Of a stretch of 64,000 bases of DNA, positions 21,677 through 30,187 are shown one piece after another. The notes beneath the pieces were generated by a model. It made no database searches. It was not told where the DNA came from and saw only the letters and a program-made list of their open reading frames with translations. Source of the stretch: an uncultured Bacteroidales bacterium (GTDB lineage Bacteria > Bacteroidota > Bacteroidia > Bacteroidales > UBA932); contig CASGDV010000123.1 in assembly GCA_949300335.1 (NCBI GenBank), positions 37,072 through 101,071 on the forward strand. Reading direction: 5' to 3'. How positions within the stretch are numbered: position 1 is the stretch's first letter; every line of letters begins with the position of its first letter. A program made the translations under genes and the position numbers.

Positions 21677-23315
21677 TTTCGGCAGTTCGGTTTTCCACAG
21701 GAAAGACTTTGCCTTACTTCCGGAAAAGTTCAACGACCCTTTCTCCTATCTGCCGTGTGAAGCCGTAAAGGAATCGGCATCGGAAATTTCTGCATATATC
21801 GGTTCATCAGATGAGCTGGCAGAAGTTTTCTGTGAAGGAAAAATGCTCGGTGTACTGGTCGTTGAAAAAGACGGAAAGACAGGATACCTTGCCGGTTTTT
21901 CAGGAAATGCCGGAGGCAGGAACGTGATGGAAGGTTTCGTTCCTCCGATATTCGACCTGCTGGCCCCTTCGGGAATATTCAAGACTCGGGAATCGGAAAT
22001 TTCAGCAATGAATGCCGGCATCAGAAAACTTGAAGAATCAGAGGAACTCTCTGCACTTGATTCGAAAATTAATGAAATCCTGCGGGAGGAATCCGACACC
22101 ATCGCCAAATACAAGGCTTTCATTTCCTCCGAAAAGGAAAAAAGAAAAAGAATCAGGGAAAACGGATGTGACGGAACGGTTCTCGGCCGCCTCGAACAGG
22201 AAAGCCGGTTCCAGAAAGCGGAACTTAAACGTATTGTACGGAAATTCAAAGAGTTACTTGAACCAATAATTTCAGAAAGGGAAAAGATTCTTTCTGAAAT
22301 CTCAAGACTCAAAGAAGAAAGGAGAAAAGCGTCCGATGAACTCCAGAAATGGATATTCGGCCAATTCCGCATCAGAAATTTCGCAGGAGAGACAAAGGAC
22401 ATTAACGCCATTTTCGCCGCCGAAAATCTTGTTCCTCCTGCGGGTACCGGAGAATGTGCGGCACCGAAACTGCTGCAATACGCATTTGAAAACGGATTTC
22501 ATCCAATCGCGATAGGAGAATTCTGGTTCGGCAGACCATCATCTAATGAAGTGCGCTGCAACGGACGGTTCTATCCATCGTGCACCTCCAAATGCGGTCC
22601 ACTTCTGAGGTTCATGCTCAAAGGAATGGAATATGACCCTATGGAGCATACATATGAGACAAAAACTGAAGTCTCGGGACCGCACATCGTTTTCGAGGAC
22701 AGATGGCTGATTGCGGCAAGCAAACCTTCGGGTATGCCTTCAGTTCCGGGGAAAAACGGCTTGAAATCAATGCTTGAATGGCTTTGCGAGCTCAAATCCT
22801 CCAAAATATTCAGTGTCCACCGCCTCGACATGGACACTTCCGGAATAATGCTGTTCGCGAAAGACGAAAAAACAGCTGCCGGGCTGAGGAAACAGTTTGA
22901 ACAAAGATTTGTCATGAAAACTTATCACGCCATGACGGATGATGCCGGCCCATACAACGGATTGGGACCGGGAGACAAAGGACGGATAGAACTTCCGCTA
23001 TGTCCTGACTATGAAAACAGACCGCGGCAGAAAGTCGACTATAAGTCAGGTTATACCGCGGTAACCGAATATGAAATAGAAGGCATTGAAAACGGTTCCC
23101 TGTCAATACGTTTCCATCCCGTGACCGGACGCACCCACCAGCTCCGGATACACTCCGCACATAAGGACGGCATCGGCGTACCGATAAAGGGAGACCGCCT
23201 TTACGGAAGTTTGTCACAGGGTTGCAGACTTCATCTCCATGCATCCTCGATAACCTTCATCCATCCTGTCACAGGAAAAAGGACAAAAGTCGAGGATCCA
23301 TCGAAGCCGTTCTAG
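21660..23315 (+). CDS. RluA-family RNA pseudouridine synthase with long N-terminal extension
   Basis: 551 residues. The C-terminal ~220 residues are an RluA catalytic domain with the nucleophile Asp in SVHRLDMDTSGIMLFA and the later motifs VKTYHAM-like, TGRTHQLRIHSA and GDRLYG. The first ~330 residues form a Bacteroidota-type extension that includes a highly charged coiled coil (about 120-240). No S4 domain is present. It should isomerise uridines in rRNA or tRNA, though the site cannot be told. It starts inside the antiporter gene (17-base overlap), so the two are co-translated or co-transcribed. It converges with the propeller gene, overlapping 4 bases. Confidence 0.88.
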   Translation: MAGKSDFGSSVFHRKDFALLPEKFNDPFSYLPCEAVKESASEISAYIGSSDELAEVFCEGKMLGVLVVEKDGKTGYLAGFSGNAGGRNVMEGFVPPIFDLLAPSGIFKTRESEISAMNAGIRKLEESEELSALDSKINEILREESDTIAKYKAFISSEKEKRKRIRENGCDGTVLGRLEQESRFQKAELKRIVRKFKELLEPIISEREKILSEISRLKEERRKASDELQKWIFGQFRIRNFAGETKDINAIFAAENLVPPAGTGECAAPKLLQYAFENGFHPIAIGEFWFGRPSSNEVRCNGRFYPSCTSKCGPLLRFMLKGMEYDPMEHTYETKTEVSGPHIVFEDRWLIAASKPSGMPSVPGKNGLKSMLEWLCELKSSKIFSVHRLDMDTSGIMLFAKDEKTAAGLRKQFEQRFVMKTYHAMTDDAGPYNGLGPGDKGRIELPLCPDYENRPRQKVDYKSGYTAVTEYEIEGIENGSLSIRFHPVTGRTHQLRIHSAHKDGIGVPIKGDRLYGSLSQGCRLHLHASSITFIHPVTGKRTKVEDPSKPF

Positions 23316-24439
23316 AAATCCTTGAATTTTATTCTTACGACATACGTTCCATCCGGGGACTGTCCTTCCTTAAGCAAATACCCTGCGACAAGACTGTACA
23401 GTGCGCCATGCCCCGGGGAACCGTAACTTTCGCAAGGAAGCATGAGAGCATAGAAACTGTCTTCATCCGCTCCGAAGAGATTCAGAGCCATGTCTCCGCC
23501 CTCGTTCGTCCATCTTATACCCTTTCCAGAATCCGTTCCCAGCACGAAACCGGTATCTTCGGCACCGGGACCGCAGGCATGAAAATATGCATGCGAGGAC
23601 GTCAGATGCAGATCCATGGGAAGTTTGTAATAATCGGCCGTCATGTATTTCGTGACATCCTCTCCGGCAGCATTGAAGTAATATCTTTCCGGTATCGCCT
23701 TGTCGCCGAAATCCACGCGGTATGCGGGAACGGCCCCTCTTTCTTCAAGCCGGCAGAATATGTGACGGCTGTTCTGGGGACGAAGGAAATAAGTATTGCC
23801 GGAAGACTGTGATATATTTCCCATTGAAAAAGTACAGTCTTCACGGACAATTCCGCAAGGGACCGGGCCTCCGTCAGGACCGAACCTGTAAAGCATGTCC
23901 GTTTTTTCCGAAAAATCCTCCGGAGATGCCGGATATGACGAAAAAGCATAGATTCCATCTTTACCGCACGGGGCGACCGCATCGAAAGGCAGGCCGGAAT
24001 CCAAACCGGCTGACCTGACATTTCCAGAAAGATCCAGACTGAAGAATTTCACAGAAGGACCTTCCAAAACAATCAGTTCATTGCCGTTCAAGGCAATATC
24101 CGATGCCGAAACATATTCACCGGCCGCCCTTCCCTTACGCGTGACATGACCGAACGGCGTTCCATCATGCCCTATGGAAGCCACATTCCCGCCGAAATCC
24201 AGAACATGTATGTTCCCGTTTCCGTCAAGCAGGGCTTTCGATATGCCTCCGGCAAGGAACAGACGCTCATCGTCAGCGAGCCTTACGTAGCTCATTTCAT
24301 CGATAAAAGATGAGAGTTCAGTAACACATTCGGTATTTTCAAGAGGATGGAATGTATGCTCTGCCTCGAACACGTCATCCTTGCCTCCGCATCCGGCTGC
24401 AGCCGCAGCTGCAGCGCAGAGACAAAGGAATCTTTTCAT
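23312..24439 (-). CDS. 6-bladed beta-propeller lipoprotein
   Basis: 375 residues with a lipoprotein signal peptide (Ala-rich, lipobox ending AAGC at about residue 17), then repeated NHL/propeller blades such as LLDGNGNIHVLDFGG and GHDGTPFGHVTRKGRAAGEY, the signature of the Bacteroidota 6-bladed propeller family (DUF4934-like). It is probably anchored at the periplasmic or outer face. Function is unknown. It is the third gene after the phosphosugar mutase and ndk, 14 bases from ndk, though the enzymes give no hint of its role. Confidence 0.82.
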   Translation of the reverse strand: MKRFLCLCAAAAAAAGCGGKDDVFEAEHTFHPLENTECVTELSSFIDEMSYVRLADDERLFLAGGISKALLDGNGNIHVLDFGGNVASIGHDGTPFGHVTRKGRAAGEYVSASDIALNGNELIVLEGPSVKFFSLDLSGNVRSAGLDSGLPFDAVAPCGKDGIYAFSSYPASPEDFSEKTDMLYRFGPDGGPVPCGIVREDCTFSMGNISQSSGNTYFLRPQNSRHIFCRLEERGAVPAYRVDFGDKAIPERYYFNAAGEDVTKYMTADYYKLPMDLHLTSSHAYFHACGPGAEDTGFVLGTDSGKGIRWTNEGGDMALNLFGADEDSFYALMLPCESYGSPGHGALYSLVAGYLLKEGQSPDGTYVVRIKFKDF

Positions 24440-24453
24440 TTCATAAATAGATT

Positions 24454-24915
24454 TTATTTCTCGTCAGGAGCATAAAGATACTGCAACAGCGGAGACGGAT
24501 ACTCGCAGTAATCATCCGGTTCGAAGAACCTTTCCAGTTCAACAGCCGCATTTTCAGGAGAATCCGACGTGTGGACTACATTTTCCTGTGCGCTCACGGC
24601 ATAATCCCCCCTGATCGTACCCGGCAAAGCCTTGCGTGCATTGGTTGCTCCAGCCATCTCACGCACCACCTTCACAGCTTCGAATCCCTCCCAGCAGCAT
24701 AATATCACCGGTGCAGCCATCATTGCATCACGAAGCCACGGATAGAACGGTCTGTCGAGCAGATGTGCATAATGTTTTTCCAGGATTTCGGGTGTAAGCT
24801 GCTTCATTTTCATCGCAACCAGTTTCAATCCGCGTTTTTCGAATCTGGATATTATCTCACCAACCAGCCCGCGCTGCAAGGCACCGGGCTTCAAAATTAC
24901 CAAAGTCCTTTCCAT
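24454..24915 (-). CDS. ndk: Nucleoside diphosphate kinase
   Basis: Balances NTP pools by phosphate transfer through a phospho-His. 153 residues, the usual length. The N-terminal TLVILKPGALQRGLVGEI, the GATNARKALPGTIRGDYA substrate loop and the active-site His in NVVHTSDSPENA (Thr replaces the common Gly after His) are all present. 12 bases after the phosphosugar mutase. Confidence 0.96.
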   Translation of the reverse strand: MERTLVILKPGALQRGLVGEIISRFEKRGLKLVAMKMKQLTPEILEKHYAHLLDRPFYPWLRDAMMAAPVILCCWEGFEAVKVVREMAGATNARKALPGTIRGDYAVSAQENVVHTSDSPENAAVELERFFEPDDYCEYPSPLLQYLYAPDEK

Positions 24916-24927
24916 AACCGAATCTTT

Positions 24928-26595
24928 TTATTGTTTAACGAACTGGGCCCTCAGTTTTTCAATCTTGCCGTCGGCATCATTTCCCCTTGCACCGAAATAG
25001 AACTTGATTTTAGGCTCCGTTCCGGACGGTCTCACGGAAACGACATCACCCTCCGCATTGAAGAACTGGAGGACATTCGACTTCGGAAGCCCCGTTTCCT
25101 CAGGCTTTTCATAATCAACAACCTTTACAACAGGAGAACCGGCCATTTCCTTAGGAGGATTGTTCCTCATGTCCGACATTATCCCGGCAATCTCCGCAAC
25201 ACCGGCCTTGCCCTTGCGGACAAGGGAAGTAAGGGACTCCTTGTAATAACCGAATTCTGAATATATGTCCTGCATGAGCTGGTACAGAGTCTTGCCCTGA
25301 TCGGCTGCCCACGCTGCACATTCGGCTACCATCGCACATGATATCGGGGCATCCTTGTCCCTGACGAACTGTCCGACATTGAAGCCGTAGCTTTCCTCGC
25401 CGCCGCAGATGAACTCACCTGTACCCTCGTTGCGTTTCACTATATCCGCTATATATTTGAAACCGGTAAGGACGTTATATACCTTCACACCGTATTTTTC
25501 CGCAATCGCACGGATCAGTTCGGTAGTCACAATCGTCTTGACGACGTATTTCGTCGGGTCGATCTTTCCGAGTTCCGACCAGCGCCTGAGAATATAATAT
25601 GTAAGCATCGAAGCCGTCTGGTTGCCGGTAAAAATCACAAGCTTTCCGTCATTGTCCCTGACTGCGATACCCAGACGGTCTGCATCGGGATCGGTACCCA
25701 TGACGATATCCGCGCCTTCCCGGTCGGCAACTTCCATAGCCATGGCAAGGGCGGACGACTCCTCCGGATTAGGCGACATCACGGTTGGGAAATTACCGTC
25801 GCTCACATCCTGCGCAGGTACATGATATACCTTTTCGAATCCCAGTCTTTTCAGTATTTCGGGAACGATTCTTACTCCTGACCCGTGGATAGGGGTATAG
25901 ACTATCTTGAGATCCGCATGTCTGGCGCGGGATTCAGGAGAAAGCATGAGCGTAAGCACGTCGTTCATGTAAGCATTGTCCATTTCATGCCCCATGGATT
26001 CTATTCCTCCGCATTCGTCCGCAGATTCGAACTTCACCATTGAAGGATCCGATATTGCATTGACTTCCTCCACGATTTCCTTGTCGACAGGAGAAGTCAC
26101 CTGGGCCCCGTCCGACCAGAAGACCTTGTACCCGTTATACTCCTTCGGATTATGCGAAGCGGTGATCATTATGCCGGCATTCGCCTTCTTTGCCCTGACT
26201 GCATAACTGAGAAGGGCAATAGGACGGAGATTGTCATAAATGAAGACATGTATTCCGTTGGCAGAAAGAACATCTGCGGTTATCTTCGCGAATTCCTTGC
26301 TGTTGTTCCTGCTGTCGAACGATATGCAGACTGAAAGCTTTTCTCCAGGATATTTCTTTTTAAGATAGTTCGAGAGTCCCTGGGTCGCCATACCTACAGT
26401 ATATCTGTTCATCCTGTTGGTTCCGACACCCATTATGCCGCGTAGTCCTCCCGTTCCGAATTCCAGATTGCGGTAAAACGCATCTTCGAATCCTGCGGGA
26501 TCACTGTTCCTGAGTTCTATTATCTTGCATTTCGTTTCCGGATCATAGTTGCCGTCCAGCCAGCTTTGAGCCACTTGTCTGAAATCCCTTTCCAT
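24928..26595 (-). CDS. Phosphoglucomutase / phosphomannomutase (alpha-D-phosphohexomutase family)
   Basis: Interconverts hexose 1- and 6-phosphates for glycan precursor synthesis. 555 residues in four domains: phosphoserine loop TASHNPKEYNGYK (about residue 145), metal loop GTDPDADRLG (about 305), sugar loop GGEESYGF (about 405) and phosphate loop VSVRPSGTEPKIKFY (about 515). It resembles PgcA-type glucose mutases, but sugar specificity is uncertain. First gene of the mutase-ndk-propeller unit. Confidence 0.93.
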   Translation of the reverse strand: MERDFRQVAQSWLDGNYDPETKCKIIELRNSDPAGFEDAFYRNLEFGTGGLRGIMGVGTNRMNRYTVGMATQGLSNYLKKKYPGEKLSVCISFDSRNNSKEFAKITADVLSANGIHVFIYDNLRPIALLSYAVRAKKANAGIMITASHNPKEYNGYKVFWSDGAQVTSPVDKEIVEEVNAISDPSMVKFESADECGGIESMGHEMDNAYMNDVLTLMLSPESRARHADLKIVYTPIHGSGVRIVPEILKRLGFEKVYHVPAQDVSDGNFPTVMSPNPEESSALAMAMEVADREGADIVMGTDPDADRLGIAVRDNDGKLVIFTGNQTASMLTYYILRRWSELGKIDPTKYVVKTIVTTELIRAIAEKYGVKVYNVLTGFKYIADIVKRNEGTGEFICGGEESYGFNVGQFVRDKDAPISCAMVAECAAWAADQGKTLYQLMQDIYSEFGYYKESLTSLVRKGKAGVAEIAGIMSDMRNNPPKEMAGSPVVKVVDYEKPEETGLPKSNVLQFFNAEGDVVSVRPSGTEPKIKFYFGARGNDADGKIEKLRAQFVKQ

Positions 26596-26645
26596 AAAAA
26601 TTAAAGTTTATATGATTAGTTTATTGTCATTTTAATGCATAATTA

Positions 26646-26653
26646 CAAAATTA
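26646..26653 (-). promoter_or_regulatory. -7 box for the phosphosugar mutase unit
   Basis: TAATTTTG on the minus strand, about 50 bases before the ATG at 26595. No good -33 box. The AT-rich 26596-26784 gap holds this box and the divergent promoter below, and nothing else I could identify. Confidence 0.4.
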
Positions 26654-26714
26654 ATAATAATATCAAGAGAATATCCACATTTTACATATAAAATTCAAAG
26701 AAGCATTTCATTTT

Positions 26715-26745
26715 TTTGTTTTTGGAAATTTGAGCGTTATTTTTG
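26715..26745 (+). promoter_or_regulatory. Promoter of the THUMP-like methyltransferase gene
   Basis: TTTG (26715-26718), 19-base spacer, TATTTTTG (26738-26745). The -7 box overlaps the in-frame upstream start codon at 26743, supporting the ATG at 26785. Confidence 0.65.
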
Positions 26746-26784
26746 TTTCCTGTTTTGCGGTTGCATGTAGATTCGGGGCAGATT

Positions 26785-28086
26785 ATGGAAGAAACTCTGA
26801 AAGAATTCATTCTGGAACATGAAAACGATGACACTGGAAAACTCCTGCTTTCCCGTGACAGATGGCCGTCCATACCTGTGGATCTGGCTGTAAACACAAT
26901 CGAGGCAAGAAAGAAATTCAGGACAAAGCTGCCCTCATGGTACAGGAATCCTGACCTTATATATCCGTCAAGACTGTCGGCCGAACAATGCAGTTCGGAA
27001 GAAACCGCGCTTTACAAGGCGGCCATTGCGGAAAAACTGCTCCGAGAGGTGTTCCGCAGCGGCCGGAAGGATGCCGGACATTCATTGATAGCGGATCTCA
27101 CCGGAGGGCTGGGGGTTGACAGCTGGGCTTTTTCGGCCAAGGCCGACAAGGTGCTGTACAATGAAATGAACAGCGAACTTGCATCTCATGTGTGCAAGAA
27201 TTTCAGAAAGCTCGGAATAAAAAACGTCATGTTCACGAATTTTGAAATATGCCCCGAGGATGAACTTGACGGCAAAGATGGGGTATCTTCGATAAACGGG
27301 CTCCTTCAAGGCCAAAAGGCCGGTATAATATACCTGGACCCGGCCAGACGGAACAGGGAGGGGAAAAAGGTATTTCTCCTGGAAGACTGCAGTCCGGACA
27401 TAGTCCGGCTTAAGGACGAACTGACACGTTCGGCAGAATTCGTGATGGTCAAACTGTCCCCGATGGCAGACATTGCCATGGTAGCAGGACGGCTCGGATG
27501 CTGCAGGGAATTCCATGTCGTAAGTTCGGGCGGAGAATGCAAGGAAGTGATTGCCGTACTCCAGGAAGGATGGGACCAAGGATACTGCATGCACTGCCAT
27601 GAATCGGGAAACACTTTTTCATTCACGTATGAAGAAGAAAAGAAGAGCGTTCCGTATTATCTGGAAAACATTGATGACGCAGGGAATTTCCCTTACCTGT
27701 TCGAGCCGGGCAAATCGTTGTCCAAGGCCGGTGCCTTCAATCTCGTTTCGGAAAGATTCGGGATGGTCAAGGCCGGCAGGTCAACCCATCTGTATCTTGC
27801 GGACAGGACTGCCGCCGTCACGGCCTCACCTTACGGAAAGACATTCCGCATCATTGAGATACATCCCATGAACAACCGGACCATGAAAGATCTCGGCAAA
27901 CGTTTCCCGAAATCGGAAGTCACGGCAAGAAATCTTCCGCTCGGAAGCGATGCGCTAAGAAAAAAAATATGTGCGTCATCGGGAGACGACGCACATATTT
28001 TCGGCCTCAGATTCGACATGGGCGGAAAATCGGAAAACATGCTTCTGGTATGCCGCCCGGAAAGCCTCAGTTCTTCAGATACCTGA
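26785..28086 (+). CDS. Class I SAM-dependent methyltransferase with THUMP-like domain
   Basis: 433 residues. The SAM-binding motif LIADLTGGLGVDSWAFS (about residue 95) and the catalytic-type motif IIYLDPARRN (about 175) place it in the Rossmann methyltransferases. The C-terminal half (about 300-433) matches the THUMP-like region of the conserved Bacteroidota family, so an RNA substrate is likely but unproven. The start at 26785 was chosen because the promoter overlaps the earlier codon. Its last ~125 bases contain a terminator for the opposite strand, and it overlaps dipeptidyl peptidase IV tail-to-tail by 20 bases. Confidence 0.85.
   Translation: MEETLKEFILEHENDDTGKLLLSRDRWPSIPVDLAVNTIEARKKFRTKLPSWYRNPDLIYPSRLSAEQCSSEETALYKAAIAEKLLREVFRSGRKDAGHSLIADLTGGLGVDSWAFSAKADKVLYNEMNSELASHVCKNFRKLGIKNVMFTNFEICPEDELDGKDGVSSINGLLQGQKAGIIYLDPARRNREGKKVFLLEDCSPDIVRLKDELTRSAEFVMVKLSPMADIAMVAGRLGCCREFHVVSSGGECKEVIAVLQEGWDQGYCMHCHESGNTFSFTYEEEKKSVPYYLENIDDAGNFPYLFEPGKSLSKAGAFNLVSERFGMVKAGRSTHLYLADRTAAVTASPYGKTFRIIEIHPMNNRTMKDLGKRFPKSEVTARNLPLGSDALRKKICASSGDDAHIFGLRFDMGGKSENMLLVCRPESLSSSDT
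27960..28001 (-). terminator. Intrinsic terminator of the sensor-trkH-helicase-DPP IV unit
   Basis: Perfect 14-bp inverted repeat (27964-27977 with 27988-28001, 10-base loop) that on the minus strand runs into a T-tract (complement of the 8-A run 27960-27967). It lies 66 bases past the DPP IV stop and inside the 3' coding part of the methyltransferase. On the plus strand it is followed by only four T's. Confidence 0.8.
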
Positions 28087-30187
28087 GCCAGAATTCCCGG
28101 TTCGCCTCTCTGAAGTGTTCGCCCTGATAGCCTCCGTATCCATGCATGCCGTCCGGGTATATCATGAATTCGAATTTCTTGCATCCACGGTGCATCCTGT
28201 CTATCAGCTGGAGCGTGTTCTGGAAATGCACATTGTCATCTCCGGTTCCGTGGGTAAGCTTCAGCATCACCGGCTCTACATAACAATCATCCGATTTGCC
28301 GCCATCTTCTGTTCTGCCGTATTCCACAGGATATCCGTCGACATATTCCAGAACCCTTGACTTTGCATATCCTTCCGGATTGTTTTGCGGGGTATCCATG
28401 TATCTTTCCGTATAATGCGAATCATACAAAGCCCAGTCATATACGCCTCCCCCGGCAATGCCGTAATGATAACTGTCGGGAGCCGTCATCAGAAGAAGGG
28501 ACGTCATTGTCCCGCCGAAGGAGAATCCCTCGACACCGATCTTTTCAGGAATAACGTAAGGAAGCGATTTCAGATAGTCGGCCCATGCGATGAAATCCTG
28601 AACCTCATGGACCGACAGCTGCCTGTATATCATGTCAAGGCCTGCGCGTCCGTTATGGCCCGATGCCCTGCAGTCCACTATCATTTCTATGATTCCGTTA
28701 TCCGACCACCACTGGTTGGATTCCGACGGCATTGTCCACCGGTCCCTCACCATAGGCGCATCCGGACCGCCGTAAAGGTCAACATGGACAGGATATCTTG
28801 AAGAAGGGTCGAAACCCACAGGCAGGACCATGATGCCAGGAAGCCTGAATCCGTCATCGGTAGTGATATATACAAGTTGACCCAAAGCATATTTGTCTGC
28901 TGAGAAATCCGGTCCTTTCTGGTCGGCGACAACGAATCCTTTCATCGGATTTTCCTTTTCATGTTTTACTCTGCCTATACCCTTTCCGTCGGTCCTGAAC
29001 ACCGCCACCCTGACAGGCTCGCGGAGATTCGAATATGAGGCGGCGAAATATTTTCCGTCAGGAGAAAATGAAACGTTCTGCACGTAATATGAAGGATCAG
29101 TGAGAGGCTTCACGCTACGGTCACTGCCGGCGGCATAAAGGACTTCACGCTCCGCTCCGTCACGTTTCGCGGTAAAGTACACGAGGGATTTCTTCTCGTC
29201 GACCCGCTTGATGGAAACAGCCCAGTTCTTTCCTTCCGTAAGCCGCCTGAAATCATTTCCGTCATAAGACAGGAAATATATCTGCTCCCACCCTGTTTCA
29301 AAGCGTCTGGCCATATAGAGGCCTTTGTCCGTAAAGACAACCTGATTTATCCAGTCGAGCCATGTTTCGCTGGTCTCCCTGTATATGTGCTTCTTCGACC
29401 CGTCCGTCACGTCCACGCTGTAGAGGTCAAGGGTATTCTGCAGTCTGGGCATGCGGGCAATGAAAAACTCCTTGCTGTCCGGTCCCCAGAAAGGTATTCC
29501 GAAATACTGGTCTTCACCGGAATCGAAATCGGCCCATACTATACCGGCCTTTTCCTTCTCGAATGCGGAACCTACATCGGCTATGCCTATGCTGACCCTG
29601 GGATTGGTCTCCCCCGCCTTCGGATATCTCGTGTTCCTCAGCTCGCCGTCCTGCCCGAAAGGAGAGTAGATCGGAAACAATGGGACCATGGTATTGTCAA
29701 ATCGGTAGAAACCGATTTTTCTGCTGTCCGGAGACCACCAGAAAGCCCTGTATCTTGAAGAACGGCCGAGTATCTCCTCATAATAGACCCATGATGCGTA
29801 ACCGTTGAGGATAAGGTCCGTGCCGTCATAAGTGATACGTCTTTCTGCTCCGGTAGCGATATCTGCCACATAAAGGTCATTTTCCCTTGTGAATGCAAGC
29901 ATGGTCGAATCCGGTGAATATGTAAGATTGACCGCACCGTCGGGCTTCAATGGAAAATCGGTGAATTTTTCAGGTGCGGACACTCCGGAAATCCGTTTTC
30001 CCGTCGCAGCATTGAAAACGAAAGCCGATGAATCCTCATATGTGCCGTCATATGAAAAGATTATCTCTTCCTTCCCCGTCCATTTCCATGATGAAGGTAT
30101 CCTGCAGAATTCTTCTGCCTTCATACCTGCATACGGAGCAGACACCGCCACCGCTGCGACAATGATTGTCAAGACATTTTTAAACAT
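28067..30187 (-). CDS. Dipeptidyl peptidase IV (S9B prolyl peptidase)
   Basis: Removes Xaa-Pro dipeptides from peptides, probably in the periplasm. 706 residues: signal peptide (about 1-23), an eight-bladed propeller of the DPP IV N-terminal type (about 40-440, WVYYEEILGRS near residue 135 with the EE pair that binds the substrate N-terminus), and an alpha/beta hydrolase domain with Ser in GVEGFSFGGTM, Asp in HGTGDDNVHFQ and His in DGMHGYGG. All catalytic residues are present. It overlaps the helicase stop by 8 bases. Confidence 0.94.
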   Translation of the reverse strand: MFKNVLTIIVAAVAVSAPYAGMKAEEFCRIPSSWKWTGKEEIIFSYDGTYEDSSAFVFNAATGKRISGVSAPEKFTDFPLKPDGAVNLTYSPDSTMLAFTRENDLYVADIATGAERRITYDGTDLILNGYASWVYYEEILGRSSRYRAFWWSPDSRKIGFYRFDNTMVPLFPIYSPFGQDGELRNTRYPKAGETNPRVSIGIADVGSAFEKEKAGIVWADFDSGEDQYFGIPFWGPDSKEFFIARMPRLQNTLDLYSVDVTDGSKKHIYRETSETWLDWINQVVFTDKGLYMARRFETGWEQIYFLSYDGNDFRRLTEGKNWAVSIKRVDEKKSLVYFTAKRDGAEREVLYAAGSDRSVKPLTDPSYYVQNVSFSPDGKYFAASYSNLREPVRVAVFRTDGKGIGRVKHEKENPMKGFVVADQKGPDFSADKYALGQLVYITTDDGFRLPGIMVLPVGFDPSSRYPVHVDLYGGPDAPMVRDRWTMPSESNQWWSDNGIIEMIVDCRASGHNGRAGLDMIYRQLSVHEVQDFIAWADYLKSLPYVIPEKIGVEGFSFGGTMTSLLLMTAPDSYHYGIAGGGVYDWALYDSHYTERYMDTPQNNPEGYAKSRVLEYVDGYPVEYGRTEDGGKSDDCYVEPVMLKLTHGTGDDNVHFQNTLQLIDRMHRGCKKFEFMIYPDGMHGYGGYQGEHFREANREFWLRYLKN

